Program-made: the position numbers and the translations under genes
The notes under the pieces: generated by a model
What the model was told of the DNA's origin: nothing
The model's input: the letters and a program-made list of their open reading frames with translations, nothing else
The model's database searches: none
Shown here: positions 13,544 through 21,814 of the stretch, in pieces
Position numbering within the stretch: position 1 is the first letter of the stretch
Layout of the letters: each line of letters opens with the position of its first letter
IMG/VR virus record: IMGVR_UViG_3300030329_001317
Coordinates: 1 to 46,576 of that record
Length of the DNA: 46,576 nt
Strand: one strand, 5' to 3'
From: a virus

Positions 13544-14112
13544 TGACACGAACAATCCACACCACTGACAAACCTGTAACACTTGAGGGATTCCAAGCTA
13601 TACTAGCTCCTAGTAAGTTTGGGTATTCACTTTCGGCTATAGTAGATCAATCTACCATTGATAAATTAGAAGAAGAAAGAGCTTCTGTACTTAAATGGGC
13701 AGAATCTAAACTTAAGAATCCTAAGCGTTCAACACTTAAACCAGAACCATGGGAAGAAGTATCAGATGGTAAATATAAATTAAAGTTCTCTTGGAATGAA
13801 GAGAAAAGACCACCTGTAGTAGATACTGAAGGAGTACCAGTAACAGATGTTAAAACACCATTATACTCAGGGTCTACAGTTAAGCTTGGGTTTTATCAGA
13901 AACCTTATATCCTTAGAGATGGAGTTACCTATGGTAGTTCTCTTAAGCTTGTTGGTGTACAAGTTGTCTCAGTAAAAGGAGAAGCTGGTGTAGATACTGG
14001 AGATTTAGATGTAAATGAAGTAGCTGAGTTATTTGGAACTACATCTGGTTTTAAAACAGGTGATCCTAATGTAACACCAACTGCTACAAAAGAAGATGAA
14101 GAAGACTTCTAA
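13543..14112 (+). CDS. Single-stranded DNA-binding protein (gp2.5-like)
   Basis: 189 residues in the position and size of T7 gp2.5 (232 residues). The middle is beta-rich, consistent with an OB fold (YKLKFSWNEEKRPPVV, LYSGSTVKLGFYQKPY). It ends in an acidic tail with terminal phenylalanine (TATKEDEEDF), the hallmark by which gp2.5 contacts the DNA polymerase and helicase. It coats single strands during replication and recombination. Start and stop overlap the neighbours (TAATG before; 17 bases after). Confidence 0.9.
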   Translation: MTRTIHTTDKPVTLEGFQAILAPSKFGYSLSAIVDQSTIDKLEEERASVLKWAESKLKNPKRSTLKPEPWEEVSDGKYKLKFSWNEEKRPPVVDTEGVPVTDVKTPLYSGSTVKLGFYQKPYILRDGVTYGSSLKLVGVQVVSVKGEAGVDTGDLDVNEVAELFGTTSGFKTGDPNVTPTATKEDEEDF

Positions 14113-14461
14113 ATATAGATCAGGATTAGAAGAGCAGGTTGCAAAACTGCTTGATGGTCTTGGAGTTACTTATGAATATGAATCTACAAGAGTTCCTTAT
14201 ACTATACAACATCACTACAGCCCTGATTTTATTCTCCCTAATCACGTATTACTTGAAACTAAAGGGTATTGGGATGCAACCGATCGTCGTAAGATCAAAG
14301 CAGTCAAGAAGGACAACCCAGAATTAGATTTAAGGATGGTGTTCCAAAGTCCATTTAATAAAATCAGTAAGAAAAGTAAAACTACGTATGCTAAATGGTG
14401 TGAAAAACATGACATACCATGGACATCGTGGCAAGATATACCACTCGAATGGTTAATCTAA
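14096..14461 (+). CDS. Endonuclease I / Holliday junction resolvase (gp3-like)
   Basis: 121 residues, close to T7 gp3 (149). Conserved features: YRSGLEEQVAKLL at the start, the PDF..E.KG nuclease core (SPDFILPNHVLLETKGYWD near residue 43), and DLRMVFQSPFNK. It cleaves branched DNA and helps degrade host DNA. It overlaps SSB by 17 bases and touches the next start at 14461. Confidence 0.95.
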   Translation: MKKTSKYRSGLEEQVAKLLDGLGVTYEYESTRVPYTIQHHYSPDFILPNHVLLETKGYWDATDRRKIKAVKKDNPELDLRMVFQSPFNKISKKSKTTYAKWCEKHDIPWTSWQDIPLEWLI

Positions 14462-14640
14462 TGAGAACATTCTGGAATATAAACCCAACACATTACATCA
14501 ATGGTTATGCTGTTATTCCTGGGGAAGAAGAACCAGGGTTTAATGGAGAATGGATAGAGGGTGAATTTATCCCTATATATGATGAATTGATGTGGATTGA
14601 TAAAGAACGTAAAAGATATTTTGCTACTCGCAATGGCTGA
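14461..14640 (+). CDS. Small protein between gp3 and gp4, 59 aa
   Basis: ATG 14461 overlaps the endonuclease stop (TAATG); an earlier frame start at 14419 lies within gp3 and is less likely. The product is acidic and aromatic (EEEPGFNGEWIEGEFIPIYD). Its stop overlaps the primase-helicase start at 14633. In T7 this slot holds the gp3.5 lysozyme, but this protein is far too short to be one. Function unknown. Confidence 0.7.
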   Translation: MRTFWNINPTHYINGYAVIPGEEEPGFNGEWIEGEFIPIYDELMWIDKERKRYFATRNG

Positions 14641-16213
14641 TTTAACAAGTGATTTTGTAAGACATATACCCTGCTCAGAATGTGGATCATCAGATGCTAA
14701 TTCTGTGTATTCTGATGGTCACACATACTGTTTTGTATGTCATACTAGAAAAGCAGGGAATAATGATGTTATTCACAGTCAAAGAATGTCTAAAGATGTA
14801 AAACTTACAGGTTCAGCCGAACGGCTGCAAAAACGTAATATATCTGAGAAGACTAATAAATTTTATAGAATATTTCGTGATGGTAACACCTTAAGATTTC
14901 CTTATTATACTAATGATGGTGTCTTAAAAGGTGTTAAGATCAAGAACAAACAAAAAGATTTTCGATATGAAGGAATTTCCACTGATACTTTATTCGGCCA
15001 GCATCTCTTCCCTACTACTGGTAAACGTGTTGTTATTACTGAAGGTGAATTAGATGCTGCTAGCTGTTATGAAGCTATGGGAGGTTGGCCTATGGTATCA
15101 TTACCACATGGAGCCGCTTCTGCAAAGAAAGATGTACAAAAGCAAATACCTTTCTTTCAAGGGTATGATGAGATTGTATTATTCTTTGATAATGATGAGC
15201 CAGGACGTAAAGCAGCGGATGAAGTAGCTACAGTATTACCACCAGGTAAAGTAAAGATTGCAAGACTGGAATCTTATAAGGATGCATCAGACGCATTACA
15301 AGCTAATGATGCAGAAGCAATTAGAAAAGCTATATGGAATGCTAGCCCTTATAGACCTGATGGTATTATTGATGGGAAATCTTTATTAGAATTAGTAACC
15401 ACACCAACTAAACCTTTTGAACATGATTACCCATTTGAAGGATTGCAAAATAAATTGTACGGTGTCCGATACGGAGAGCTTACGACGATTACTGCAGGAT
15501 CTGGTCAGGGAAAATCCACATTCTGTAGGCAGCTTGCAACTCACTTTCTTCAGCAGGGGGTACGGACAGGCTACCTGGCACTTGAAGAGTCAAATAGACG
15601 AACCGCACTCGGATTAATGTCCACTGTAGTAGGTAAATCATTACACATTGGAGAACATGACCAAACAGAACTTGAAGAACATTTTCGTAATACCATTGCT
15701 AATTGGAATCTTTACCTTTTTGATGGCTTTGGTTCTTTTGATCCCGATATCATTTACAACAGGATCGAATATCTTGCCAGTGGATTGGAGTGTCGTATTG
15801 TATTCCTCGATCACTTAAGTATATTATTATCTGGTTTAGATGGTGATGAGAGACGTATGATAGATACCACTATGACAAAGTTAAGATCATTAGTAGAACG
15901 AACAGGTATTGCATTATTTTTAGTTAGCCATTTAAGACGTACACAACAAGACAAGAATCATGAAGAAGGAGCAAGAGTTACACTCGGACAACTCCGAGGA
16001 AGTGCTGCAATATCTCAACTTAGCGATTCGGTTATTGCACTCGAAAGAAATCAACAGGGTAATAGTGAACGAAGTGCTACGACTCTTAGAGTCCTTAAAA
16101 ATAGATATTCTGGCGAGACAGGGGTAGCTTGTCAATTAGATTATGATTTATCCACATGCAGATTTACTGAAAATGAAATTACGCCCAAATTCAACCCGTC
16201 CACGGATTTTTGA
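14633..16213 (+). CDS. DNA primase-helicase (gp4-like)
   Basis: 526 residues from ATG 14633 (MADLTSDFVRHIPC). An N-terminal zinc finger (CSEC and CFVC pairs, residues about 14-40) is followed by a TOPRIM primase core (ITEGELDAAS; FFDNDEPGRKAA). The RecA-like helicase has Walker A GSGQGKS near 290 and Walker B IVFLDHLSIL, then an arginine-bearing SHLRR. It primes lagging-strand synthesis and unwinds the fork. The codons for VIHSQR carry a TCACAGTC motif copy. The upstream start at 14597 would only add residues read through the previous gene. Confidence 0.95.
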   Translation: MADLTSDFVRHIPCSECGSSDANSVYSDGHTYCFVCHTRKAGNNDVIHSQRMSKDVKLTGSAERLQKRNISEKTNKFYRIFRDGNTLRFPYYTNDGVLKGVKIKNKQKDFRYEGISTDTLFGQHLFPTTGKRVVITEGELDAASCYEAMGGWPMVSLPHGAASAKKDVQKQIPFFQGYDEIVLFFDNDEPGRKAADEVATVLPPGKVKIARLESYKDASDALQANDAEAIRKAIWNASPYRPDGIIDGKSLLELVTTPTKPFEHDYPFEGLQNKLYGVRYGELTTITAGSGQGKSTFCRQLATHFLQQGVRTGYLALEESNRRTALGLMSTVVGKSLHIGEHDQTELEEHFRNTIANWNLYLFDGFGSFDPDIIYNRIEYLASGLECRIVFLDHLSILLSGLDGDERRMIDTTMTKLRSLVERTGIALFLVSHLRRTQQDKNHEEGARVTLGQLRGSAAISQLSDSVIALERNQQGNSERSATTLRVLKNRYSGETGVACQLDYDLSTCRFTENEITPKFNPSTDF

Positions 16214-16382
16214 AGGTAGTGAATATGAACATCCATGGTATAAATATGAGGTAACACATTTATTAAATAAACCCAACCCACCTAGTAAAGAAGCAATTGA
16301 AAAAGCCAAGTTCGTCGATAAAACATACCACTGGAGTGGGTCCAATAATCTTCGATCTGGAAACCAACGGACTACTAAATAA
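16173..16382 (+). CDS. Small protein between primase-helicase and polymerase, 69 aa
   Basis: ATG 16173 (MKLRPNSTRPRIFEG) gives a protein that covers the gap between helicase and DNA polymerase, overlapping each. The body contains YEHPWYKYEVTHLLNKP. It is probably real because the 84-nt gap would otherwise be non-coding in a very compact genome. No known domain. Confidence 0.5.
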   Translation: MKLRPNSTRPRIFEGSEYEHPWYKYEVTHLLNKPNPPSKEAIEKAKFVDKTYHWSGSNNLRSGNQRTTK

Positions 16383-16890
16383 TGCCACAAGATTACATTG
16401 TCTATCACTATACTGGGAAAAAGATCAAAGACAAGAAACCTTTAACGATGAAAGCTATGCTGAACCCGATAAAAGCTTACCAATGGGTTCGAACTACTCT
16501 ATCATTGATGGTATTCACTGGCTCGAAACGGCTGAAGTTCTTATTGGCCACAACATCATCGGTTTTGATTTACCTGTTATTCAAAAGCTTTACCCTTGGT
16601 TTCGCACTGATGCTCTTATTATTGATACCCTTATTCTATCTCGCTTATATCATCCGAATCTTTTCGACATAGATCAGAAACATATATGGCCTCACATGCC
16701 ATTACAATTATATGGAAGACATTCTTTAGAGGCTTATGGTTATAGGTTAGGAGAATATAAAGGTAACTTTGGTAAGACAACAGATTGGAAGGAGTGGTCA
16801 CAAGAAATGGAAGATTATTGTATACAAGATGTTACGGTCACTCACAAATTATGGAAGCATTTCCACAAATACCTGAATGGGTCAAATTAG
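16297..16890 (+). CDS. DNA polymerase, 3'-5' exonuclease domain (split gp5, N-terminal part)
   Basis: Up to 197 residues with the proofreading motifs of T7 DNA polymerase: Exo I IIFDLETNG, Exo II HNIIGFDLPVI, a central DTLILSRLYHPNL and Exo III YCIQDVTVTHKLW. The start is uncertain: TTG 16297, or GTG 16336, which would give MGPIIFDLE and match the T7 N-terminus better. The frame stops at TAG 16888-16890 just after the exonuclease, while the polymerase domain continues in the -1 frame from 16851. Either the polymerase is truly made as two chains or an indel separates them. Confidence 0.85.
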   Translation: MKKPSSSIKHTTGVGPIIFDLETNGLLNNATRLHCLSLYWEKDQRQETFNDESYAEPDKSLPMGSNYSIIDGIHWLETAEVLIGHNIIGFDLPVIQKLYPWFRTDALIIDTLILSRLYHPNLFDIDQKHIWPHMPLQLYGRHSLEAYGYRLGEYKGNFGKTTDWKEWSQEMEDYCIQDVTVTHKLWKHFHKYLNGSN

Positions 16891-18122
16891 AACATCAGGT
16901 AGCAACATTATTAACACAACAAGAACTCCATGGATGGTATTTTAATGAAAGCTCTGCACGGCAACTTGAATCAACTCTCAGACGAGAGTATGAAGAAACT
17001 TGTCAATTACTACGCAACAGGTATCCTTACGTTGAAGGACCACTATTCACTCCTAAGCGAGATAATAGGACCAGAGGCTTGGTCGCAGGTGCTCCGAGTA
17101 CCAGGTTAAAAGATTTTAATCCCAGCTCAAGGGATCATATATCATGGATATTACAAACACACTACAACTGGACACCGAGCTTACTAACTGCTTCAGGGAA
17201 GGCGGTTATAGACGAGACCGTATTGAAAGATATTGGAACGGATATTGCTCTCCAATTTCTGACACTACTGGATCTGACCAAAAAGCTTGGGATGATATCA
17301 GAAGGCGTGAACGCATGGCAGAAGCTTGTTACGACATCTAGCAGAATCCATCATCATTGTTCTACTGCAACCCAGACATTTAGGTGTGCACATCGTTCAC
17401 CAAACTTAGCTCAAGTACCATCAGATGAAAGATTCAGGAAATTATTTACAGCGAGTCCAGGTTATGTATTGGTTGGTGCCGATCTTAGCGGTATTGAGTT
17501 ACGGATGCTCTCGCATTACCTCGCCAGATACGATGGCGGACGCTATAAAGAAATACTGCTCAACGGAGATATACACCAAACAAATGCAGATAAGATCGGA
17601 CTTACTAGACGGCAAATTAAAACCGTCACTTATGCCTTCCTCTACGGGGCTGGGGATATCAAGATAGGATATACTTATGACAAACAATTCACGGAAGATA
17701 AGGCGAGGAAGAAAGGTAGAGAAATTCGTAAAGCTTATATCGATGCCATACCAGGTCTTAAAGAACTTCTGGAGGCGGTACACAAGGCTAGTGAGAGGGG
17801 ATATGTATGCGGATTGGATCACCGTCGCATCTTGTGTGACTCGCGGCACAAGTCCCTTAACTATTTATTACAAGGATCCGCAGCGATCATCGCAAAACGA
17901 TGGATGGTTTTAACACATGAAGCTATACAAAAGATGTCTTTAAAATGTCATCAACTAGCTTTTGTTCATGATGAATTACAATTTGAATCGCAACCAGAAC
18001 ATGTAAATGATTTAAAATCTTTATTAGAATTAACAGCTCAAGAAGCTGGTGAATATTATAAAGTACGTATTCCTATTGCTGCTGAATCTAAATCAGGTGC
18101 TACATGGGCAGATGTACATTAA
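16851..18122 (+). CDS. DNA polymerase, polymerase domain (split gp5, C-terminal part)
   Basis: About 423 residues from ATG 16851 (MEAFPQIPEWVKLEHQ); TTG 16785 is an earlier possibility. Family A signatures: FRCAHRSPNLAQVPS, motif A VGADLSGIELRML, O-helix KTVTYAFLYGAGD with tyrosine at the position of E. coli F762, and motif C FVHDELQ. The tyrosine is the T7-like form associated with fast, less ddNTP-discriminating enzymes. It overlaps the exonuclease ORF by 40 bases; I see no ribosome site of good strength and no canonical slippery heptamer in the overlap. Confidence 0.9.
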   Translation: MEAFPQIPEWVKLEHQVATLLTQQELHGWYFNESSARQLESTLRREYEETCQLLRNRYPYVEGPLFTPKRDNRTRGLVAGAPSTRLKDFNPSSRDHISWILQTHYNWTPSLLTASGKAVIDETVLKDIGTDIALQFLTLLDLTKKLGMISEGVNAWQKLVTTSSRIHHHCSTATQTFRCAHRSPNLAQVPSDERFRKLFTASPGYVLVGADLSGIELRMLSHYLARYDGGRYKEILLNGDIHQTNADKIGLTRRQIKTVTYAFLYGAGDIKIGYTYDKQFTEDKARKKGREIRKAYIDAIPGLKELLEAVHKASERGYVCGLDHRRILCDSRHKSLNYLLQGSAAIIAKRWMVLTHEAIQKMSLKCHQLAFVHDELQFESQPEHVNDLKSLLELTAQEAGEYYKVRIPIAAESKSGATWADVH

Positions 18123-18128
18123 CAATAT

Positions 18129-18905
18129 ATGAAATTATTAATTGATGCAGATTACATCGTCTACAAATCGTGTGCGGCGGCAGAAACTGAAATTGATTGG
18201 GGTGATGACACTATTCTTGTCACTAGCCAGTTTAGCGACGCATACGCTGCCACAAGTAGAGAACTTACCAGAATTAAAAACAAATTTGGGTCATTCTCTA
18301 CTTTAATACTATTCTTTTCAGATAGTATAAACTTTAGAAAGAAAATTTTACCTGATTATAAAGGTCATAGAAACCGTAAGAAACCTTGTGGATATAAGCG
18401 TGTTATCAATGCATTAAAAGAAGAGTATAAGGTTATTATTAAACCTACTCTTGAAGCTGATGATGCAATGGGTATATATGCTACTAAATATCCTGGTAAT
18501 ATGATCGTCTCACCTGATAAAGATATGAGACAAATACCAGGTAAGTTATATAACTTCGAAGATACATTCACAGTCAGTTCTGAGGAAGGTGCTAAATGGC
18601 ATTTAATCCAAACATGTGCTGGTGATTCTACTGATGGCTATGGTGGTATACCTGGTATTGGTGTGAAACGTGCTGAATTATTATTTGAAGAACATGGTTA
18701 TTCTTGGAAAACCGTGGTTAAAGCATTTAAAGATAAAGACTTATCTGAAGATATTGCTTTAATTAATGCTAGACTTGCTCGTATACTAACCGTAACCGAT
18801 TATGACTTCGCAACAAAAAAACCAAAACTCTGGACTCCCAGCTCCGATTACGAAGTTAACAATGGAGCAAGATCTAAAGTTAAGGTTAATAAAGGATCAC
18901 CTTAA
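18129..18905 (+). CDS. 5'-3' exonuclease (gp6-like, FEN family)
   Basis: 258 residues. FEN/RNase H-like motifs: LLIDADYIVY at the start, DYKGHRNRKKP, LEADDAMG, IVSPDKDMRQIPG, and a helix-hairpin-helix with metal ligands CAGDSTDGYGGIPGIGVKRA. It degrades host DNA and removes RNA primers in the T7 system. FTVSS near residue 147 is encoded by a TTCACAGTCA motif copy. Confidence 0.95.
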   Translation: MKLLIDADYIVYKSCAAAETEIDWGDDTILVTSQFSDAYAATSRELTRIKNKFGSFSTLILFFSDSINFRKKILPDYKGHRNRKKPCGYKRVINALKEEYKVIIKPTLEADDAMGIYATKYPGNMIVSPDKDMRQIPGKLYNFEDTFTVSSEEGAKWHLIQTCAGDSTDGYGGIPGIGVKRAELLFEEHGYSWKTVVKAFKDKDLSEDIALINARLARILTVTDYDFATKKPKLWTPSSDYEVNNGARSKVKVNKGSP

Positions 18906-19083
18906 AACAATTAATTTAGAAAGGCATAAAGAAGATATAGTAACTTTTTTCTTAGCTTTACAAACTCAAAACTTTGTATTAGCTAATTCCATAACCAACT
19001 TAATTAACAAATGGCCCAAGGACCAACGTACTACAAACGAGGTAGCTCAGATGTTTGGGATTTTATTAGAGACCAAGGATTAA
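18862..19083 (+). CDS. Small protein, 73 aa
   Basis: ATG 18862 (MEQDLKLRLIKDHLKTINL) is preferred over the 18802 start. It overlaps the exonuclease by 44 bases and the next gene by 73. Helical, with no recognisable domain; its coverage of the gap between the exonuclease and the DUF3310 gene supports it. Confidence 0.5.
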   Translation: MEQDLKLRLIKDHLKTINLERHKEDIVTFFLALQTQNFVLANSITNLINKWPKDQRTTNEVAQMFGILLETKD

Positions 19084-19283
19084 GTTTTCACCTAGGTAAT
19101 GTAGTAAAATATGTGTGTAGAGCAGGATTTAAAGATGATGATATTGAAGATTTAAACAAAGCCATCCACTATTTACAAAATGAAGTCGAATACAGAACAA
19201 GCCAAAGAGTTCAGGAAGGCGTACAACGTCAAGAACTCACCAGCCCGTACCTCACGTATGATGCAGCGGAATTTGATCGTTGA
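19011..19283 (+). CDS. DUF3310 protein, 90 aa
   Basis: Residues about 13-60 contain DVWDFIRDQGLSFHLGNVVKY, then CRAGFKDDDIEDLNKAIHYL, the pattern of phage DUF3310 proteins (nucleotide kinase-like in some annotations). Function unproven; it is commonly found among phage nucleotide-metabolism genes, as here next to the MazG-like protein and RNR. It overlaps the MazG-like gene by 104 bases in another frame. Confidence 0.8.
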   Translation: MAQGPTYYKRGSSDVWDFIRDQGLSFHLGNVVKYVCRAGFKDDDIEDLNKAIHYLQNEVEYRTSQRVQEGVQRQELTSPYLTYDAAEFDR

Positions 19284-19554
19284 AGAATTTAAAGAATTTC
19301 TTGAGGTAGAAGGTTTACTGTATAGAGAATCACCAAAAGTTAGAGAAGAAACATTAAAAGAACTAGCTGATTTAGTATATGTCTGCTATCAATATGCAGA
19401 GAATCTTGAATGGGATTTAGATGAAGCTTTAAACAGAGTTCATCAAAGTAATATGTCAAAACTTGATGACAAGGGTCACCCAATACATAGAGATGATGGT
19501 AAAGTATTAAAGGGACCAAATTATCAACCACCAAATTTAACAGATTTAATTTAA
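19180..19554 (+). CDS. MazG-like NTP pyrophosphohydrolase
   Basis: 124 residues of the all-alpha NTP pyrophosphatase type: EEFKEFLE near residue 35 and KELADLVYVCYQYA near 67 provide the ExxE...ExxD metal-binding pattern, and NRVHQSNMSKLDD is typical of the family. It hydrolyses nucleoside triphosphates and may clean the dNTP pool or lower (p)ppGpp-like signals during infection. Start ATG 19180; it is followed closely by RNR. Confidence 0.85.
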   Translation: MKSNTEQAKEFRKAYNVKNSPARTSRMMQRNLIVEEFKEFLEVEGLLYRESPKVREETLKELADLVYVCYQYAENLEWDLDEALNRVHQSNMSKLDDKGHPIHRDDGKVLKGPNYQPPNLTDLI

Positions 19555-19555
19555 A

Positions 19556-20932
19556 ATGACCGCAGAACTTATCTCCCGCACTGGTCGGGTCCAGTCATGG
19601 CTGGATAACCCAGAATCAAGACTTCCAGTGAGCTGTACTGTATTTGTCGTTGAGGACTCCATGGAGGGTCCTGAGGGCATTGAGGCTAGCTGGAGATTTG
19701 CGTCACACGCATTGAGAAATGGGGCAGGTTGTGCTATACACCTGTCTAAACTTAGACCAAAAGGTCACGAGAATGGAAAAGGTTTAACAGCTAGTGGTCC
19801 AGTCTCATTTGCTAAAATATACTCTACTTTAAATGAAACAATAAGAAGAGGTGGAGTATACAAGAACGGTGCAATAGTGGCTCATATTGATATAACTCAC
19901 CCTGATGTTATTGATTTTATTACCACTCCAAGATCTGAATTACCATGGATTAAAAGATGTGTTAATCTTGATGCAAATACTTGGTCAAAAGCAGATAACC
20001 TTACAAAAGACGCATTAATTTATGGTATTAAATCAGGGGATATATGGTTAAACAAAATACGTTATGACGAAAATGGAAAACGCATCTACGGAAACGTATG
20101 CTTGGAGGTATACTTGCCGTCACGAGGAACTTGCCTCTTACAACATGTTAATTTGTCTGCCTGTCAAATCAGTGATATCAAAGAAGCTTGCACTACAGGT
20201 ATGTCCGAGTTGTGCGAGTTACATAGCAGAACAGGCGTTGGCGATAGTGGAGAATACCTCTCGTCAGAAATCGATAGACAAGTCGGATTAGGTTTTCTTG
20301 GTTTAGCTAATTTTCTTAGAAGAAATGGTTTAACTTATAGAGAATTCGGCGACGCATTGGAGAATGTAAACAATGACCGACATGACGACTCACTCGCTGC
20401 TACCCTTGCTTATGGACTTAAAGCTGGTATCAATGCTGCCGCTACAGTGGCTCGTAGTTATGATATGGTTCGAGCCTTTGCTATCGCTCCAACTGCCAGC
20501 TGCAGTTATAGAAGCAAGGATTTGGATGGCTTTACGAGTACCCCAGAAATAGCACCACCTATTTCAACTTCTGTTGATAGAGATAGTGGTACATTTGGTG
20601 TTCAAAGTTATGATTATGGAGCAGTTGAAATTGCTAGTGAAGTAGGTTGGGATGCTTATAAACAAGTAGCAGATCAATTTATGATTATGTTAGAAAAAAC
20701 GGGACTTCTTCACGGCTATTCATTTAATAGCTGGAGTGATGTAGTTACATATGACAGAAACTTCGTGGAAGAGTGGTTGCTTTCTCCTCAGACCTCCCTA
20801 TATTATAGTTTGCAAGTAATGAGTGATACTCAAGATAAGACTGATGTATATGCAGCATTAGAAACAACTGAAGTTGAAGATTATTTGCAAGATATTTTAA
20901 AAGAACCTATAACTTGTGATTGTCAAGAATAA
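19556..20932 (+). CDS. nrdA: Ribonucleotide reductase large subunit (NrdA-like)
   Basis: 458 residues, short because the N-terminal ATP-cone is missing. Active-site features: C27 in LPVSC, NVCLE with C182 and E184 (thiyl and glutamate), NLSAC downstream, a tyrosine pair in SLYYSLQ, and the C-terminal CDC redox cysteines. The YY pair and the overlapping small subunit place it in class I, in line with published reannotation of the P-SSP7-type enzyme from class II (recalled, not checked). It reduces ribonucleotides to deoxyribonucleotides. The stop overlaps nrdB (TAATG). Confidence 0.88.
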   Translation: MTAELISRTGRVQSWLDNPESRLPVSCTVFVVEDSMEGPEGIEASWRFASHALRNGAGCAIHLSKLRPKGHENGKGLTASGPVSFAKIYSTLNETIRRGGVYKNGAIVAHIDITHPDVIDFITTPRSELPWIKRCVNLDANTWSKADNLTKDALIYGIKSGDIWLNKIRYDENGKRIYGNVCLEVYLPSRGTCLLQHVNLSACQISDIKEACTTGMSELCELHSRTGVGDSGEYLSSEIDRQVGLGFLGLANFLRRNGLTYREFGDALENVNNDRHDDSLAATLAYGLKAGINAAATVARSYDMVRAFAIAPTASCSYRSKDLDGFTSTPEIAPPISTSVDRDSGTFGVQSYDYGAVEIASEVGWDAYKQVADQFMIMLEKTGLLHGYSFNSWSDVVTYDRNFVEEWLLSPQTSLYYSLQVMSDTQDKTDVYAALETTEVEDYLQDILKEPITCDCQE

Positions 20933-21654
20933 TGAGAAAACATCCTTACGATAAATTATTTGAAAGAAAACGAACATGGACACCTGTCCAACCAACAAAA
21001 GGGGAGGTAAAATACGGTGCAGAAGAGACCATCAAACGTGCTCTCGCAATACGTCATATGGAGCTGCCAGTTGGAGAATTCATTTCTGAAGGTCTTGAGA
21101 AAGATGTTCCCAATAACGCTAGGAAGCTGCTCCAGTCGAATGTCAAAGATGAGGAAAAGCATGACTTGGCTTTAGGGTATATAGTCGATGCCCATGGAGC
21201 TGATTCACAGTCAGAATTAGAAGCAATGAGGTTAAGAGATGCCTGGATTGAACACCCTGATCATACTATTACCAAAGCTCTCGTTGCAGAACGAGCTGTA
21301 TTTTTTGTTTTACTTCCTTTCTTTAGGTTTAATGGTGATCCTGCTCTCAGAACAGTATCAGCTGATATCTCCAGAGATGAACAAATCCACGTTGCTACTA
21401 ATAGCCTTGTTTGTAGGGAGTTGGGTTTATCCCATTCTCCTTCTTTGGATAAACTTAGGAAAGCCACTATTAACTGGATCTTCCAACCTTTAGGTATAAA
21501 TACTACCGATAAATATTTGGACAAAAATTTTTGGCAGGATTCAAGTGATCGTTTAATGTATGAAGGAAAAGCACCTGAATTTTCTGAGACACGTAGAGCA
21601 CGAATGCCCGCCTTTTTTGAACATGCAAACACCAATCTCCCTCAATACGCTTAA
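20932..21654 (+). CDS. nrdB: Ribonucleotide reductase small subunit (NrdB-like)
   Basis: 240 residues from ATG 20932 (MRKHPYDKLFERK). Ferritin-like metal ligands are E44 (RHMELPVGE), E74 and H77 (DEEKH), E120 (VAERAVF), and E150 and H153 (DEQIHV). The radical tyrosine of class Ia, seven residues after the first E of ExxH, is leucine here (L81); Y83 is near but out of register. The enzyme therefore probably stores its oxidising equivalent on the metal centre, as proposed for some Mn-dependent subclasses. DSQSEL near residue 91 is encoded by the last TTCACAGTCA motif. Confidence 0.85.
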   Translation: MRKHPYDKLFERKRTWTPVQPTKGEVKYGAEETIKRALAIRHMELPVGEFISEGLEKDVPNNARKLLQSNVKDEEKHDLALGYIVDAHGADSQSELEAMRLRDAWIEHPDHTITKALVAERAVFFVLLPFFRFNGDPALRTVSADISRDEQIHVATNSLVCRELGLSHSPSLDKLRKATINWIFQPLGINTTDKYLDKNFWQDSSDRLMYEGKAPEFSETRRARMPAFFEHANTNLPQYA

Positions 21655-21814
21655 GTTACATAACGATCGTCTAGATGAGTTAGTAACTAGACTTGAGGAA
21701 AACTTTGGATGGAAACCTATCCATCCTAAAGAAGACTTAAATACTATCATGTATAGAGCTGGTCAATCCAGTGTCATTGAATATATAAAATCTATTATGG
21801 AGGAAGAAATCTAA
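21623..21814 (+). CDS. Small protein after nrdB, 63 aa
   Basis: ATG 21623 (MQTPISLNTLKLHNDRL) is preferred; the 21560 start would lie far inside nrdB. Helical, with WKPIHPKEDLNTIMYRAGQ in the middle, a pattern I recall from other phage structural-region openers but cannot name. It overlaps the next gene by one base. GGAGG at 21800-21804 inside it serves the next gene. Confidence 0.6.
   Translation: MQTPISLNTLKLHNDRLDELVTRLEENFGWKPIHPKEDLNTIMYRAGQSSVIEYIKSIMEEEI

Larger units (their letters stand above)
8145..21214 (+). repeat. Dispersed ATTCACAGTCA motif, 11 copies
   Basis: Core TCACAGTC occurs in 12-nt sites starting at 8145, 9400, 9777, 10357, 10399, 11339, 12791, 13077, 14771, 18566 and 21203, nine of them with the full ATTCACAGTC. 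All are on the + strand and none was seen elsewhere in the window on either strand. Within genes they fall in all three frames (FTV, IHS and SQS peptides), so the conservation is in the nucleic acid and not the protein. About 0.2 copies would be expected by chance in this span. Confidence 0.75.

Noticed and set aside
16382-16672. 96-aa hydrophobic frame with a TAATG start
   Set aside because: It lies wholly within the exonuclease domain of DNA polymerase in another frame; the conserved Exo motifs show which frame is real.
16785-16890. Programmed -1 frameshift joining the polymerase halves
   Set aside because: No X XXY YYZ heptamer in the required phase in the overlap; left open only as part of the split-gene finding.
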